64,000 nucleotides of DNA, from positions 3,410,001-3,474,000 of the forward strand of contig NZ_CP155796.1 in assembly GCF_039729195.1 (NCBI RefSeq), given 5' to 3'. Of this stretch, positions 22,353 to 31,296 are shown piece by piece. Each line of letters begins with the position of its first letter. Positions within the stretch are counted from its first letter, which is position 1. Under the pieces are notes generated by a model, which did no database searches, had not been told where the DNA came from, and saw only the letters and a list, made by a program, of their open reading frames with translations. The stretch is from Mycobacterium sp. DL. Its GTDB lineage: Bacteria > Actinomycetota > Actinomycetes > Mycobacteriales > Mycobacteriaceae. Made by a program: the position numbers and the translations under genes.

Positions 22353-25300
22353 TCAGTACACATCGCGCACGTAGCGCTTGGCGGCGACGAGTTCACGCTT
22401 GTGGTCGCGGGCGGCGTCCGCGCTCATGCCCCCGTGCGTCCGGATGATCTCGGTCAGCGCGTCGTCGACGTCCTTCGCCATCCTCTCGGCGTCTCCGCAG
22501 ACGTAGAAGTGCGCGCCGTCCTCGAGCCAGCGCCACACATCGGCGCCGTAGTCGAGCATCTTGTGCTGCACGTAGACGCGCTGGGCCTGATCGCGGGAGA
22601 ACGCGAGATCCAGTCGGTTCAGGAACCCGTCATCGACCATGTCCATCAGATCGTCACGGTAGTAGAAATTCTGTGCGCGGTGCTGATCGCCGAAGAACAA
22701 CCAGTTGGGCCCGGTGTGACCGAGTGCGCGGCGTTCCTGGAGGAATCCGCGGAACGGCGCGATCCCCGTGCCGGGTCCCACCATGATCATCGGGGTCTGG
22801 GAGTCCTGCGGGGGGCGGAAGTGGGGCGAGCGCTGGAGGAAAACCGGCACCGGGGTGCAGTCCGGCAGGTCCGCCAGATATGTCGACGCGACACCGCCGC
22901 GCGGACCGCCGTCGGGACCCCGGTACCGCACCACCGACACCGTCAACTGGACTTCGTGAGGACTGACGAGCGGACTCGAGGAGATCGAGTACTGCCGCGG
23001 CGTCAACCTCACCAGCACCTCCTGCCAGAGTTCCGGGTTTGCACGCACCGCGAACTCGCGGACCAGGTCGAGTCCGTTGCGGTTGACCAACCACTTGTCG
23101 AGCTCACCACGATCCTTGCGAAGGCGCTTGGCCGCTTGGGGGTCCGCGCAGCGCTCGGTGACGAATCCGACCAGGTTCGACGTCACCTTGCACACGTCGT
23201 AGTGCGACGCAAGGGCGTGCCGCAGCGGGATGGCGGCACCGTCGACGACAACAGATTCGTCGCCGGTCAATCCGGTTGCCGTGAGCCATGTCTCGACCAC
23301 CAGATCCGAATTGCGAATGTAGACGCCCAGTGAGTCGCCCGCGGAGTAGGTGACGTCCTGGCCGCTGATGTCGAACCCGAACTGCCGCACGTCCTTGGCC
23401 GCTCCGGCCGGGGTCAGCCGGGTGTTGCGGCACAACGGCGCTGCCACCGGGTACGCACGGGTGAACGGCACAGGCACGGCGGACGGCGGGGCCGACTCGG
23501 GCGTGGTCTCGGTCGTGGTAACGGGGCGGTCCGACGGCGCGGTGATCACCTCGACCACCGAGTCCGCCCATCGGGCCAGCGGTTGGTCCTCGTACGCTTC
23601 ACATTCGGTGCGTTCGAGGACCCTGGTGGCACCCAGATCCGCCAACCGGGCGTCGAGCGCTTTCGCGTGCCCACAGAAGTTGTCATAGGACCGATCACCG
23701 ATACCGAGCACCATGAATCGCACGCCGGCCAGTGACGGCGCCTGCGGTGACTCCAGGCGTTCCCAGAAGTCGGCGCCGTTGTCCGGGGGCCCACCGTCGC
23801 CGAACGTGCTGGTGACGACGGCGACCTCGCCCGCCGCTGCGAGATCGGACAGCGCGACGTCATCCATCGCCGCCACGCGGGCACCGCGGAAGCGGTCGCC
23901 CAGTCTGCCCGCGAACTCCTCGGCGTTTCCGGTCTGCGACGCCCAGAGCACGAGCGGTCCCGTCCGAACCGCGTCGCCGGCGACGGATGAGCCCATACCG
24001 AGCCGAGAGAACCTGCCCGCCAGCAATCCGTCGACCCACAGTCGGGCGGACACCCCGATCGGTGCGTCCACGGGCAGCACCGGCACGCCGGGAACGCCCT
24101 GTTCCACACCTGCGAAGAACCCTGACAGATAGAGTGTTTCGCTTTCGGTGAGCGCGGGTGCCTCCGCAGGCATGGGTGCCGCGGCGGTCACCGGAACCGG
24201 GGCGAGCCGCACCGCACACACCTTGAACTCGGGCTGCAACGAGACCGGGTCGACGGCGTCGTTGGTGACGGCGTTGATGGTCAGGTTCTCACCGTGTTCG
24301 TCGTTCCAGTGGAACGGCACCCAGGTGTTGCCCGGCAGGACCCGGTCGGTGACGACAGCGGGTAACACCGCGCGGCCGCGTCGTGAGATCACCTCGACCT
24401 CACGGCCATCGGAAACACCCAGTGCGGCAGCATCGTCGGGATGGACCTCCACCGACGGGGCCTTGTTGAGCTTGTTGAGCTTGGCCACCTTTCCGGTCTT
24501 GGTCATGGTGTGCCACTGGTGCTGCAACCGGCCGGTATTGAGGATCATCGGGTAGTCGTCATCGGGGAGTTCGGCGGCGTCCATATGCGGGCGCGGATGA
24601 AATACCGCACGCCGCGACGGCGTGGCGAAAGCCAGACGCGGCCGATGCCCGGCCGCGTCGAGGAACAGCTCCTGCGAGATTCCGTCGTTGAGGTACCGGA
24701 TCGGGTGGCGATCCGCCAGATCCTCAGGCGGGCAGGGCCATTGCACAGGGGTTTCGCGCAGCCTCTCGTAGCTGATACCGCGCAGGTCGTATCCGGTGCC
24801 GGGATTGTGGAACCCGCGGATCTCGTCGAAGATCTGCTCACTGGATTTGTAGCCGAAGTCGTCCCCGAACCCGAGGTGTTCGGCCACACCGCAGATCAGC
24901 TCCCAGTCCGGTCGCGCATCTCCCTCGGGCGGGATGGCCTGCTGCATCAGAGTCAGGTTGCGATCGGAGTTGACCATCACCGCGTCGGACTCTGCCCACA
25001 GCGTCGCCGGCAGCATGATGTCCGCGTAGCGATTGGTGGCGGTGTCAACGTAGGCATCCTGGGTGATGACCAGCTCTGCCGCCGACAGCCCTTCGATGAC
25101 CGTCTCCCGATTGGCTACAGAGGCAACGGGATTGGTGCAGATCACCCACACAGCTTTGATCTGACCGCTGCGCAGTTGCCGGAACATCTCGATGGTGCCG
25201 GGACCGACGTCGGTCCGGATTGTGCCAGGTGCGAGGTCCCACTGCCCTTCGACGAACGCCCGGTCGTCCGCGGAAAACACCGCCCGTTGGCCCGGCAGAC

Positions 25301-26354
25301 CCGGTCCCATGTAGCCCATCTCGCGACCGCCCATCGCGTTGGGCTGACCCGTGAGCGACATCGGGCCGCTACCGGGCCGACAGATGGCACCGGTGGCCAG
25401 ATGCAGATTGCAGATGGCGTTGGTGTTCCAGGTGCCGTGGGTGCTCTGGTTGAGGCCCATCGTCCAGCAGGTCATCCACTCCCCTGCCTCAGCGATCATC
25501 GCAGCCGCAGTGCGGATGTCCGCCTCGTCCAGACCGGTGGTCGCGGCAACCCGATCCGGCGGATAGTCGGCCAGGAAGTCCGGCATCGCCTCCCAGCCCT
25601 GGGTGTGCTCGGCGATGAAATCCGCTGCGATGGCCCCATCCACCACCAGCAGATGCAGGATCCCGTTCAGCAGTGCGAGATCGGTGCCGGGACGGATCTG
25701 CAGGAACAGGTCGGCCTTGTCGGCGGTGGTGGTCCGGCGCGGATCCACGACGATCAGTTTGGCGCCGGCCTTGAGACGGTCGGCCATCCGCAGGAACAGG
25801 ATCGGATGGCAGTCGGCCATGTTGGAGCCGATCACGAAGAACAGGTCCGTGCAGTCGAAGTCGGTGTAGGAGCCCGGCGGGCCGTCTGATCCCAGCGACT
25901 GTTTGAATCCGGTACCGGCGCTGGCCATACACAACCGCGAGTTCGACTCGATGTGCACGGTGCGCAGGAATCCCTTGGCCAGTTTGGTGGCCAGATACTG
26001 GGATTCGATCGACATCTGACCTGAGACGTACAGCGCCACCGCGTCGGGACCGTGTTCGTCGACGATCGCACGCAGCCGGCGACCCGCTTCAGCCAACGCG
26101 TCATCCACGTCGGCGGCCACCGGGTCGGCGTCGCGGGCCGGGCGCAGCATCGCCGTGGTCAACCGACCGTCGGTCGCAGCCATCATCTCCGCGTGGGTGG
26201 CGCCCTTGGTGCAGAGCCGGCCGGAGTTGGTGGGGTGCAGCTTGTCGCCGGACACCTTCGCGATCACCGGCACGCCCGATGCGGGGTCGGCGCGGGTCTC
26301 CACGGAGATCCCGCACCCGACCCCGCAGTACGAACAGGCGGTGCGTGTCGTCAT
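22353..26354 (-). CDS. nasN: Single-chain assimilatory nitrate reductase with diflavin (CysJ-like) reductase domain
   Basis: 1333 aa. N-terminal two thirds: molybdenum bis-MGD nitrate reductase of the NarB/NasC/NapA type, with [4Fe-4S] Cys 7, 10, 14 and 48 and the presumed Mo-ligand Cys142 in SRLCMAS; the MGD-binding C-terminal domain ends near 710. A short BFD-free linker leads to a flavodoxin domain (about 797-940, ASQTGNAEEF) and an NADPH-FAD reductase (about 985-1333, with RQYSISSSP, GPGTGIAPFRG and a C-terminal Tyr as in CysJ). NADPH electrons can thus pass FAD to FMN to FeS to Mo in one chain and reduce nitrate to nitrite. It matches the M. smegmatis diflavin enzyme named NasN, as I recall. 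It is 17 bases downstream of narK on the same strand. Confidence 0.92.
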   Translation of the reverse strand: MTTRTACSYCGVGCGISVETRADPASGVPVIAKVSGDKLHPTNSGRLCTKGATHAEMMAATDGRLTTAMLRPARDADPVAADVDDALAEAGRRLRAIVDEHGPDAVALYVSGQMSIESQYLATKLAKGFLRTVHIESNSRLCMASAGTGFKQSLGSDGPPGSYTDFDCTDLFFVIGSNMADCHPILFLRMADRLKAGAKLIVVDPRRTTTADKADLFLQIRPGTDLALLNGILHLLVVDGAIAADFIAEHTQGWEAMPDFLADYPPDRVAATTGLDEADIRTAAAMIAEAGEWMTCWTMGLNQSTHGTWNTNAICNLHLATGAICRPGSGPMSLTGQPNAMGGREMGYMGPGLPGQRAVFSADDRAFVEGQWDLAPGTIRTDVGPGTIEMFRQLRSGQIKAVWVICTNPVASVANRETVIEGLSAAELVITQDAYVDTATNRYADIMLPATLWAESDAVMVNSDRNLTLMQQAIPPEGDARPDWELICGVAEHLGFGDDFGYKSSEQIFDEIRGFHNPGTGYDLRGISYERLRETPVQWPCPPEDLADRHPIRYLNDGISQELFLDAAGHRPRLAFATPSRRAVFHPRPHMDAAELPDDDYPMILNTGRLQHQWHTMTKTGKVAKLNKLNKAPSVEVHPDDAAALGVSDGREVEVISRRGRAVLPAVVTDRVLPGNTWVPFHWNDEHGENLTINAVTNDAVDPVSLQPEFKVCAVRLAPVPVTAAAPMPAEAPALTESETLYLSGFFAGVEQGVPGVPVLPVDAPIGVSARLWVDGLLAGRFSRLGMGSSVAGDAVRTGPLVLWASQTGNAEEFAGRLGDRFRGARVAAMDDVALSDLAAAGEVAVVTSTFGDGGPPDNGADFWERLESPQAPSLAGVRFMVLGIGDRSYDNFCGHAKALDARLADLGATRVLERTECEAYEDQPLARWADSVVEVITAPSDRPVTTTETTPESAPPSAVPVPFTRAYPVAAPLCRNTRLTPAGAAKDVRQFGFDISGQDVTYSAGDSLGVYIRNSDLVVETWLTATGLTGDESVVVDGAAIPLRHALASHYDVCKVTSNLVGFVTERCADPQAAKRLRKDRGELDKWLVNRNGLDLVREFAVRANPELWQEVLVRLTPRQYSISSSPLVSPHEVQLTVSVVRYRGPDGGPRGGVASTYLADLPDCTPVPVFLQRSPHFRPPQDSQTPMIMVGPGTGIAPFRGFLQERRALGHTGPNWLFFGDQHRAQNFYYRDDLMDMVDDGFLNRLDLAFSRDQAQRVYVQHKMLDYGADVWRWLEDGAHFYVCGDAERMAKDVDDALTEIIRTHGGMSADAARDHKRELVAAKRYVRDVY

Positions 26355-26371
26355 GCCTTCGCTGCGGACCT

Positions 26372-27778
26372 TCAGACGCCGGCCTGCGCCATCCGGCTAC
26401 CTTTGCGAAGGTAGAAGTACCAGGTCACGACAAGCAGCACGAGGAAGAACCCGACGTAGAACTGCAGGGCCGGTTCGATGTTGCCGAACTGGGATTTCGC
26501 CCAGGCGTAAGCGAGCGGGACGATGAACCCGCCGAACGCGCCGATCGACGAGATGACACCCAGTGCGCCCGCAGCCTGCCGCCGCATGTGCAGCATGGTC
26601 AACGGATCGCCGCCGGCGTCTTCGCCCTTGACCCGGAAGATCTTCGAGATCATCCGATAGGTGGAGCCGTTGCCGATACCGGTGGCGATGAACAGGAACA
26701 TGAACGCGATGAAGAACACCGGCATGCTCTTGGCCTGCACGGACCAGAGTGCTCCGGCAGCGCCGACCGCCAGCATGATGAAGCTCAGCGCGGTGATCCG
26801 CGCGCCGCCGTGCCGATCCGACAGCTTCCCGCCGAGCGGACGTGCGATCGACCCGATCAGCGCGCCGAGAAACGCCCAGGTCAGCGCGATATCGCCACGA
26901 TCGAACACTGCTTTGAGCAGGGTCGGAAACGCAGCCGAATATCCGATGAACGAGCCGAAGGTGCCGATGTAGAGCAGGGACATCACCCAGGTGTCGGGGT
27001 GGCGCAGTGACTGCCACACCGGTTTGACGTCGGCTTTGGCCTCGGTCAGGTTGTTCATGAACAGGAATGCGCACACAGCCGCGGCCACCGCGAACGGCAC
27101 GTAGAAGAGCCCCGCGAGCGACAGGGTGACTCCGGCCCCAATGGTGACGATGAGGGGAATCACTTTCTGCGCCACCGCGACACCGATGTTGCCGCCCGCG
27201 GCGTTGAGTCCGAGTGCCCAACCCTTCTCGTTCTCCGGGTAGAAGAACGAGATGTTGGCCATCGACGATGCGAAGTTGCCGCCACCGAAGCCTGCGGTAC
27301 CGGCAACGAGCAGCAGCAGCCAGAACGGGGTGCTCGGATCGCCTACCACCCAGGCCAATCCGAGACACGGGATCAGCAGCAGCAGCGCTGAGATCACGGT
27401 CCAGTTCCGCCCCCCGAACACCGGGACCGCAAAAGTGTACGGAAGCCGCAGAAACGCTCCCACGCCGCTCGGCACCGCAACCAGCCACAGCGCCTGTGAC
27501 GTCGTCAAGGCCCAGCCTGACGCGGCAGCGGATCCATCGGCGCCCGCCGTCATCTGTACGACCACGATGCTCCACAGCAGCCACACCGAGAATCCGATGT
27601 GCTCGGCGAAGATGGAGTAGATCAGATTTCGGCGTGCAACGGGTTTGCCGACGCTGGACCAGAATTCGGGGTCCTCCGGGCGCCAATCGTCGATCCAGTG
27701 TTTGCCGCGATGCTGTCCCGGCGCGCCCGGTTCCGCCGACGCGACAGCCCCGGTCGAATCGCTGTCCGTAACGGTCAT
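26372..27778 (-). CDS. narK: Nitrate/nitrite transporter, NarK family MFS
   Basis: 468 aa from ATG 27778, which has AGGAG upstream; the longer frame to 27940 begins with a non-hydrophobic Arg-rich leader and is unlikely. About 12 membrane helices. The nitrate-signature glycine-rich stretch GFGGGNFASSMANISFFYPENEKG and a later GIGNGSTYRMI are typical of the nitrate/nitrite porter family. It precedes the nitrate reductase gene on the same transcript, so nitrate uptake for assimilation is the likely role. Confidence 0.93.
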   Translation of the reverse strand: MTVTDSDSTGAVASAEPGAPGQHRGKHWIDDWRPEDPEFWSSVGKPVARRNLIYSIFAEHIGFSVWLLWSIVVVQMTAGADGSAAASGWALTTSQALWLVAVPSGVGAFLRLPYTFAVPVFGGRNWTVISALLLLIPCLGLAWVVGDPSTPFWLLLLVAGTAGFGGGNFASSMANISFFYPENEKGWALGLNAAGGNIGVAVAQKVIPLIVTIGAGVTLSLAGLFYVPFAVAAAVCAFLFMNNLTEAKADVKPVWQSLRHPDTWVMSLLYIGTFGSFIGYSAAFPTLLKAVFDRGDIALTWAFLGALIGSIARPLGGKLSDRHGGARITALSFIMLAVGAAGALWSVQAKSMPVFFIAFMFLFIATGIGNGSTYRMISKIFRVKGEDAGGDPLTMLHMRRQAAGALGVISSIGAFGGFIVPLAYAWAKSQFGNIEPALQFYVGFFLVLLVVTWYFYLRKGSRMAQAGV

Positions 27779-28018
27779 GATGACTCCTGTGGTGGATTCA
27801 GTCCGAGGTGATCGATGCCGTTGCCGGCCGCGGTGCCGGCGCATCGGGCCCGAGCTGCGACGGTGCTTTCGGGCTTGCCCCAAGGTGTACTGCCTGGGCA
27901 TTCCGCATCCGTTGCACCTGGGTGACCGCAAGGAAAACACGACCTCACACCGCAGGTCAGCTCACCGTGAGACCGCCGGCGGGTGATCAGGGGGATGCAC
28001 GGGCGACTTGCGGACGAA

Positions 28019-28031
28019 ACCGACTGGAAAC
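28019..28031. promoter_or_regulatory. Candidate GlnR site (AC-N9-AC) upstream of the nirBD operon
   Basis: AC at 28019-28020 and AC at 28030-28031 are exactly 9 bases apart, inside gaaaccgactggaaacac. This matches the AC-N9-AC pattern reported for GlnR sites in mycobacteria, and the genes on both sides are typical GlnR targets. A related but imperfect stretch (tgaccgcaaggaaaacac) lies at 27923-27940. Short patterns like this occur by chance, so it is only a candidate. Confidence 0.4.
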
Positions 28032-28053
28032 ACGCGGCTTCTAGCTTCGAGCC

Positions 28054-28407
28054 ATGTCCGACGGAAGTAGTCCCCGGTTCCTGCAAGGCGCGTTCGACTT
28101 CGAGGGCAGCGGCTACGACAAACCACTGCCGCTCGACGACTCGCTGCGTTATGTGGTGCCCGCCGGCGCCACCACCCAGCCCGTCTACTTCCGCGGGGGC
28201 AACTCGACGAAGCAGATGGTCACCGTGGTGCTGTTCCGTGACGGAATCCCGATGCGCTACTTCCCCATCGCCGCCAAGGGGGCCACCCACGTGGCGCTGC
28301 GGGTGGTCGAGGATCTGCTCGCCGACACCGTGCTCGAGCTGTACGTCGCGGCACCCGACGGGGTGCGCGGCACGGTGGTCATCGACCTGGGACTCGTGGA
28401 GGTCTGA
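28054..28407 (+). CDS. Hypothetical protein of the nitrate/nitrite assimilation operon
   Basis: 117 aa. I do not recognise a family. It is mostly beta-strand-like (LRYVVPAGATTQPVYFRGG, MVTVVLFRDGIPMRYFPI, TVVIDLGLVEV) with one short helix-prone segment (HVALRVVEDLLADTV), no cysteines, no signal and no membrane segment. The ATG of nirB overlaps its stop by one base (TGATG), so it is co-translated with nitrite reductase. It is the first gene after the divergent promoter region shared with narK. A role as a small accessory or sensing protein for nitrite reduction is inference. Confidence 0.75.
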   Translation: MSDGSSPRFLQGAFDFEGSGYDKPLPLDDSLRYVVPAGATTQPVYFRGGNSTKQMVTVVLFRDGIPMRYFPIAAKGATHVALRVVEDLLADTVLELYVAAPDGVRGTVVIDLGLVEV

Positions 28408-30881
28408 TGCAGCGCCTGGTGGTGGTCGGCAACGGGATGGCCGGAATCCGCGCCATCGAGGAGGTCCTCGCAAGACAGGCCAGCGGAATCAGTGCCGAGA
28501 CTTTCCAGATCACTGTCTTCGGTGACGAACCGTATGGCAACTACAACAGGATCCTGTTGTCGAACGTGCTTGCCGGACTCGATGATCCGGCCGAGATCTA
28601 CCTGAACACGCTGGACTGGTACTCCGACAACAACATCGACCTCCGCGCCGGGGTCCGCGTCGTTCGCATCGACACCTACGCGCATCTGGTGCACGCCGAC
28701 GACGGGACCTCGCTGCGTTACGACAAGCTGATCCTCGCCACCGGAAGCCGTTCGTTCTTCCCGCCGATGGCCGGACTGTGGGCCGACGACAAGACTCTGG
28801 CCGACGGCATCTTCGGCTTCCGGACCCTCGACGACACCTCGACGATGATCGCCGAAGCCGCAAACCGCACCAAGGCCGTCGTCATCGGCGGCGGCCTCCT
28901 GGGCCTCGAAGCGGCACGGGGACTGCAGAGTCGGGGACTCACCGTCGACGTCGTGCACGCGGGTCCGACCTTGATGAACGCTCAACTCGACGATCCGGCC
29001 GGCTCGATCCTGCGCAAGTCGCTGGAATCGTTGGGAATCGGGGTGCACACCGAGAAACGCACGACCGAGGTGATCGTCGACGACGGTCGGCTCACCGGCA
29101 TCACCTTCTCCGACGGCACGCTGCTCGACTGCGACATGCTGGTGATCGCCACCGGTATCCGGCCCAACGTCGGCCTGGCGCAACGGGCCGGGCTGACCGT
29201 CGAACGCGCCATCGTCACCGATGACCACATGCGCTCGATCGACGACGACGACGTCTACGTCGTGGGCGAGTGTGCCCAGCACCGCGGCCAGGTCTACGGC
29301 CTGGTGGCGCCGCTGTGGGAACAGGCGAAGGTGCTGGCCGATCACCTGACCGGTGCCGACAGGAGCGCGGCCTATCACGGTTCCCGGGTCGCCACGAAGC
29401 TGAAGGTCGCGGGCGTCGACGTCGCCTCGATGGGCGTCAAAGGCCCCGAACACCCCGACGACGAGTTCGTCCAGTATTCCGAACCCAAGCACGGCGTCTA
29501 CAAGACGGTGGTCATCCGCGACGGAAAACTGGTGGGCGCCACTCTGGTCGGCGACGTGTCGAAGGTGGCGTTCCTGACCCAGGCATTCGACAGCGGTCTG
29601 CCACTGCCCGACGAGCGGGTTGCGCTGATGTTCGACATCGGCACTCCCGAGGTCGGTGTCGGTGTGGCCGAACTCGCCGACGATGCACAGGTGTGCAACT
29701 GCAACGGCGTATCCAAGGGCGCGCTGGTGGCCTGCGTGCGCGACGGTGAGTCGTCGGTGTCCGGCGTGATGGCGAAGACCAAGGCCGGAAAGGGCTGCGG
29801 CTCCTGCAAAGAACTCGTCTGCCAGGTTGTCGAGTGGGCGGCCGGCGGAGCGGTCAACGAGGATCCGTCGGCGTCGTGGTACGTGCCCGCGGTTCCCTAC
29901 GACAAGGCGACCTTGATGCACCACATCCGCGAGCTCGGACTGCATTCGGTGTCGTCGGTGTTCGCGGCCCTCGCACCGGACGGCCAGGAGGACGCAGGCT
30001 CCAAGATGGCCCTGGCATCGCTGCTCGAGACGATGTGGGCCGACGAATTCGTCGACGAACGTGACGCCCGGTTCATCAACGACCGCGTGCACGCCAACAT
30101 CCAGCGCGACGGCACGTTCTCGGTGGTGCCGCAGATGAAGGGCGGGGTCACCGACGTCACCCAGTTGCGCAAGATCGCCGACGTCGCGGAGAAGTACGAG
30201 ATCCCGATGATCAAGCTGACCGGCGGTCAGCGTATCGACCTGCTCGGTGTTCGCAAGGAGGATCTGCCGAAGGTGTGGGCCGACCTCGACATGCCGTCGG
30301 GATACGCCTACGGCAAGAGTTTCCGGACCGTGAAAACCTGTGTGGGCAGCGACTTCTGCCGTTACGGGGTCGGCGATTCGACCGCGCTGGGCATCGCGAT
30401 CGAGGAGCGCTACCAGGGACTGGCCAGCCCGGCGAAGCTGAAACTGGCTGTCACCGGCTGCCCCCGCAACTGCGCCGAGGCGCTCTGCAAGGACCTCGGG
30501 GTGGTCGCGGTGGACGGCGGCCGATGGGAGATCTACGTCGGGGGTGCAGCGGGCGCCCACATCCGCAAGGGCGACCTGCTCGCCACCGTCGAGGACGCCC
30601 AGACGGTGATCACGCTGGCCGGCCGGTTCATGCAGTACTACCGCGAGAGCGCCAACTGGCTGGAGCGCACCTACAAGTTCGTCCCCCGCGTGGGCATCGA
30701 GCACCTGCGCGCCGTCCTGGTCGACGACTCCGACGGCCTGGCGGCAGGCCTGGACGAGCGGATGCAGAAGTCGGTGGACGCTTACCGCGATCCATGGCAG
30801 GACGGCCGGGAACCGGCTTCGGAAGGACAGTTTCGCTCGTCACTGCCGTTGCTACCGCTCCCCCTGGTGCCGGTGCGATGA
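28407..30881 (+). CDS. nirB: Nitrite reductase [NAD(P)H], large subunit
   Basis: 824 aa. Reduces nitrite to ammonium with NAD(P)H. Order: FAD/NAD pyridine-nucleotide oxidoreductase domain (1-410, VVGNGMAG at the N-terminus, second dinucleotide fold near VVIGGGLLGLEAARG), BFD-like [2Fe-2S] domain with Cys430 and Cys432 and a later GKGCGSCKE, then the sulfite/nitrite reductase domain with siroheme-[4Fe-4S] ligands Cys645, Cys651, Cys685 and Cys689. No NirD domain is fused at the C-terminus. The small subunit follows 91 bases later, after an inverted repeat. Confidence 0.96.
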   Translation: MQRLVVVGNGMAGIRAIEEVLARQASGISAETFQITVFGDEPYGNYNRILLSNVLAGLDDPAEIYLNTLDWYSDNNIDLRAGVRVVRIDTYAHLVHADDGTSLRYDKLILATGSRSFFPPMAGLWADDKTLADGIFGFRTLDDTSTMIAEAANRTKAVVIGGGLLGLEAARGLQSRGLTVDVVHAGPTLMNAQLDDPAGSILRKSLESLGIGVHTEKRTTEVIVDDGRLTGITFSDGTLLDCDMLVIATGIRPNVGLAQRAGLTVERAIVTDDHMRSIDDDDVYVVGECAQHRGQVYGLVAPLWEQAKVLADHLTGADRSAAYHGSRVATKLKVAGVDVASMGVKGPEHPDDEFVQYSEPKHGVYKTVVIRDGKLVGATLVGDVSKVAFLTQAFDSGLPLPDERVALMFDIGTPEVGVGVAELADDAQVCNCNGVSKGALVACVRDGESSVSGVMAKTKAGKGCGSCKELVCQVVEWAAGGAVNEDPSASWYVPAVPYDKATLMHHIRELGLHSVSSVFAALAPDGQEDAGSKMALASLLETMWADEFVDERDARFINDRVHANIQRDGTFSVVPQMKGGVTDVTQLRKIADVAEKYEIPMIKLTGGQRIDLLGVRKEDLPKVWADLDMPSGYAYGKSFRTVKTCVGSDFCRYGVGDSTALGIAIEERYQGLASPAKLKLAVTGCPRNCAEALCKDLGVVAVDGGRWEIYVGGAAGAHIRKGDLLATVEDAQTVITLAGRFMQYYRESANWLERTYKFVPRVGIEHLRAVLVDDSDGLAAGLDERMQKSVDAYRDPWQDGREPASEGQFRSSLPLLPLPLVPVR

Positions 30882-30895
30882 GCGGGGTGTCTTCC

Positions 30896-30956
30896 GTTGA
30901 GACTGCACCCACGGTGGTGATTGTGGTGAAAACACCGCCGTGGGCGCAGTCTCAAC
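30896..30956. repeat. Long imperfect palindrome between nirB and nirD
   Basis: Two 24-base arms, 30896-30919 and 30933-30956, are reverse complements at 22 of 24 positions around a 13-base loop. The whole element starts 15 bases after the nirB stop and ends 16 bases before the chosen nirD start. It looks like a dispersed palindromic (REP-type) unit rather than a terminator, having no T tract. It supplies an in-frame GTG (30940) that would give nirD a spurious MGAVST start. A stem of this strength on mRNA could lower nirD expression relative to nirB. Confidence 0.8.
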
Positions 30957-30972
30957 ACCCGAGGGAGTGCAG

Positions 30973-31278
30973 GTGAGCGGCGTCGAGGTCGGGCACGTCG
31001 ACGAGATTCCGGTCGGAGAGGGCCGGACCTTCGCGGTCGGCGACGACCAGATCGCGGTCTTCCGGCTGCGCGACGGATCGCTGCGGGCCGTCGACGCCGT
31101 GTGCCCACACAAGGGCGGACCGCTGGCCGACGGTTTGGCCGACGACCGGGTGATCGTCTGCCCGCTGCACGGACATACCTTCGACATGTGCACGGGCAGC
31201 GAGGTTTCCGGGGCTGCGATGTCGGTGCGCAGTTATCCGGTTGAGGTGGTGGACGGCACCATCCACGTCAGCACGTGA
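30973..31278 (+). CDS. nirD: Nitrite reductase small subunit, Rieske type
   Basis: 101 aa from GTG 30973, chosen because GAGGGAG lies 5 bases upstream and because the in-frame GTG 30940 lies in the palindrome. The protein is a single Rieske domain with intact [2Fe-2S] ligands Cys44-x-His46 and Cys63-x2-His66. By contrast, M. tuberculosis NirD, as I recall it, lacks these ligands. It follows nirB and converges with the stress protein gene 18 bases away. Confidence 0.88.
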   Translation: MSGVEVGHVDEIPVGEGRTFAVGDDQIAVFRLRDGSLRAVDAVCPHKGGPLADGLADDRVIVCPLHGHTFDMCTGSEVSGAAMSVRSYPVEVVDGTIHVST

Positions 31279-31296
31279 GACCGACCGGACACCGAG

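Noticed and set aside
28257..30704. 815-aa open frame on the minus strand
   Set aside because: Antisense to nirB, which has all siroheme and flavin motifs; the product is a His/Val/Asp-rich shadow.
30940..30972. Longer nirD start at GTG 30940
   Set aside because: The extra codons come from the right arm of the palindrome; GTG 30973 has a ribosome site and fits the domain start.
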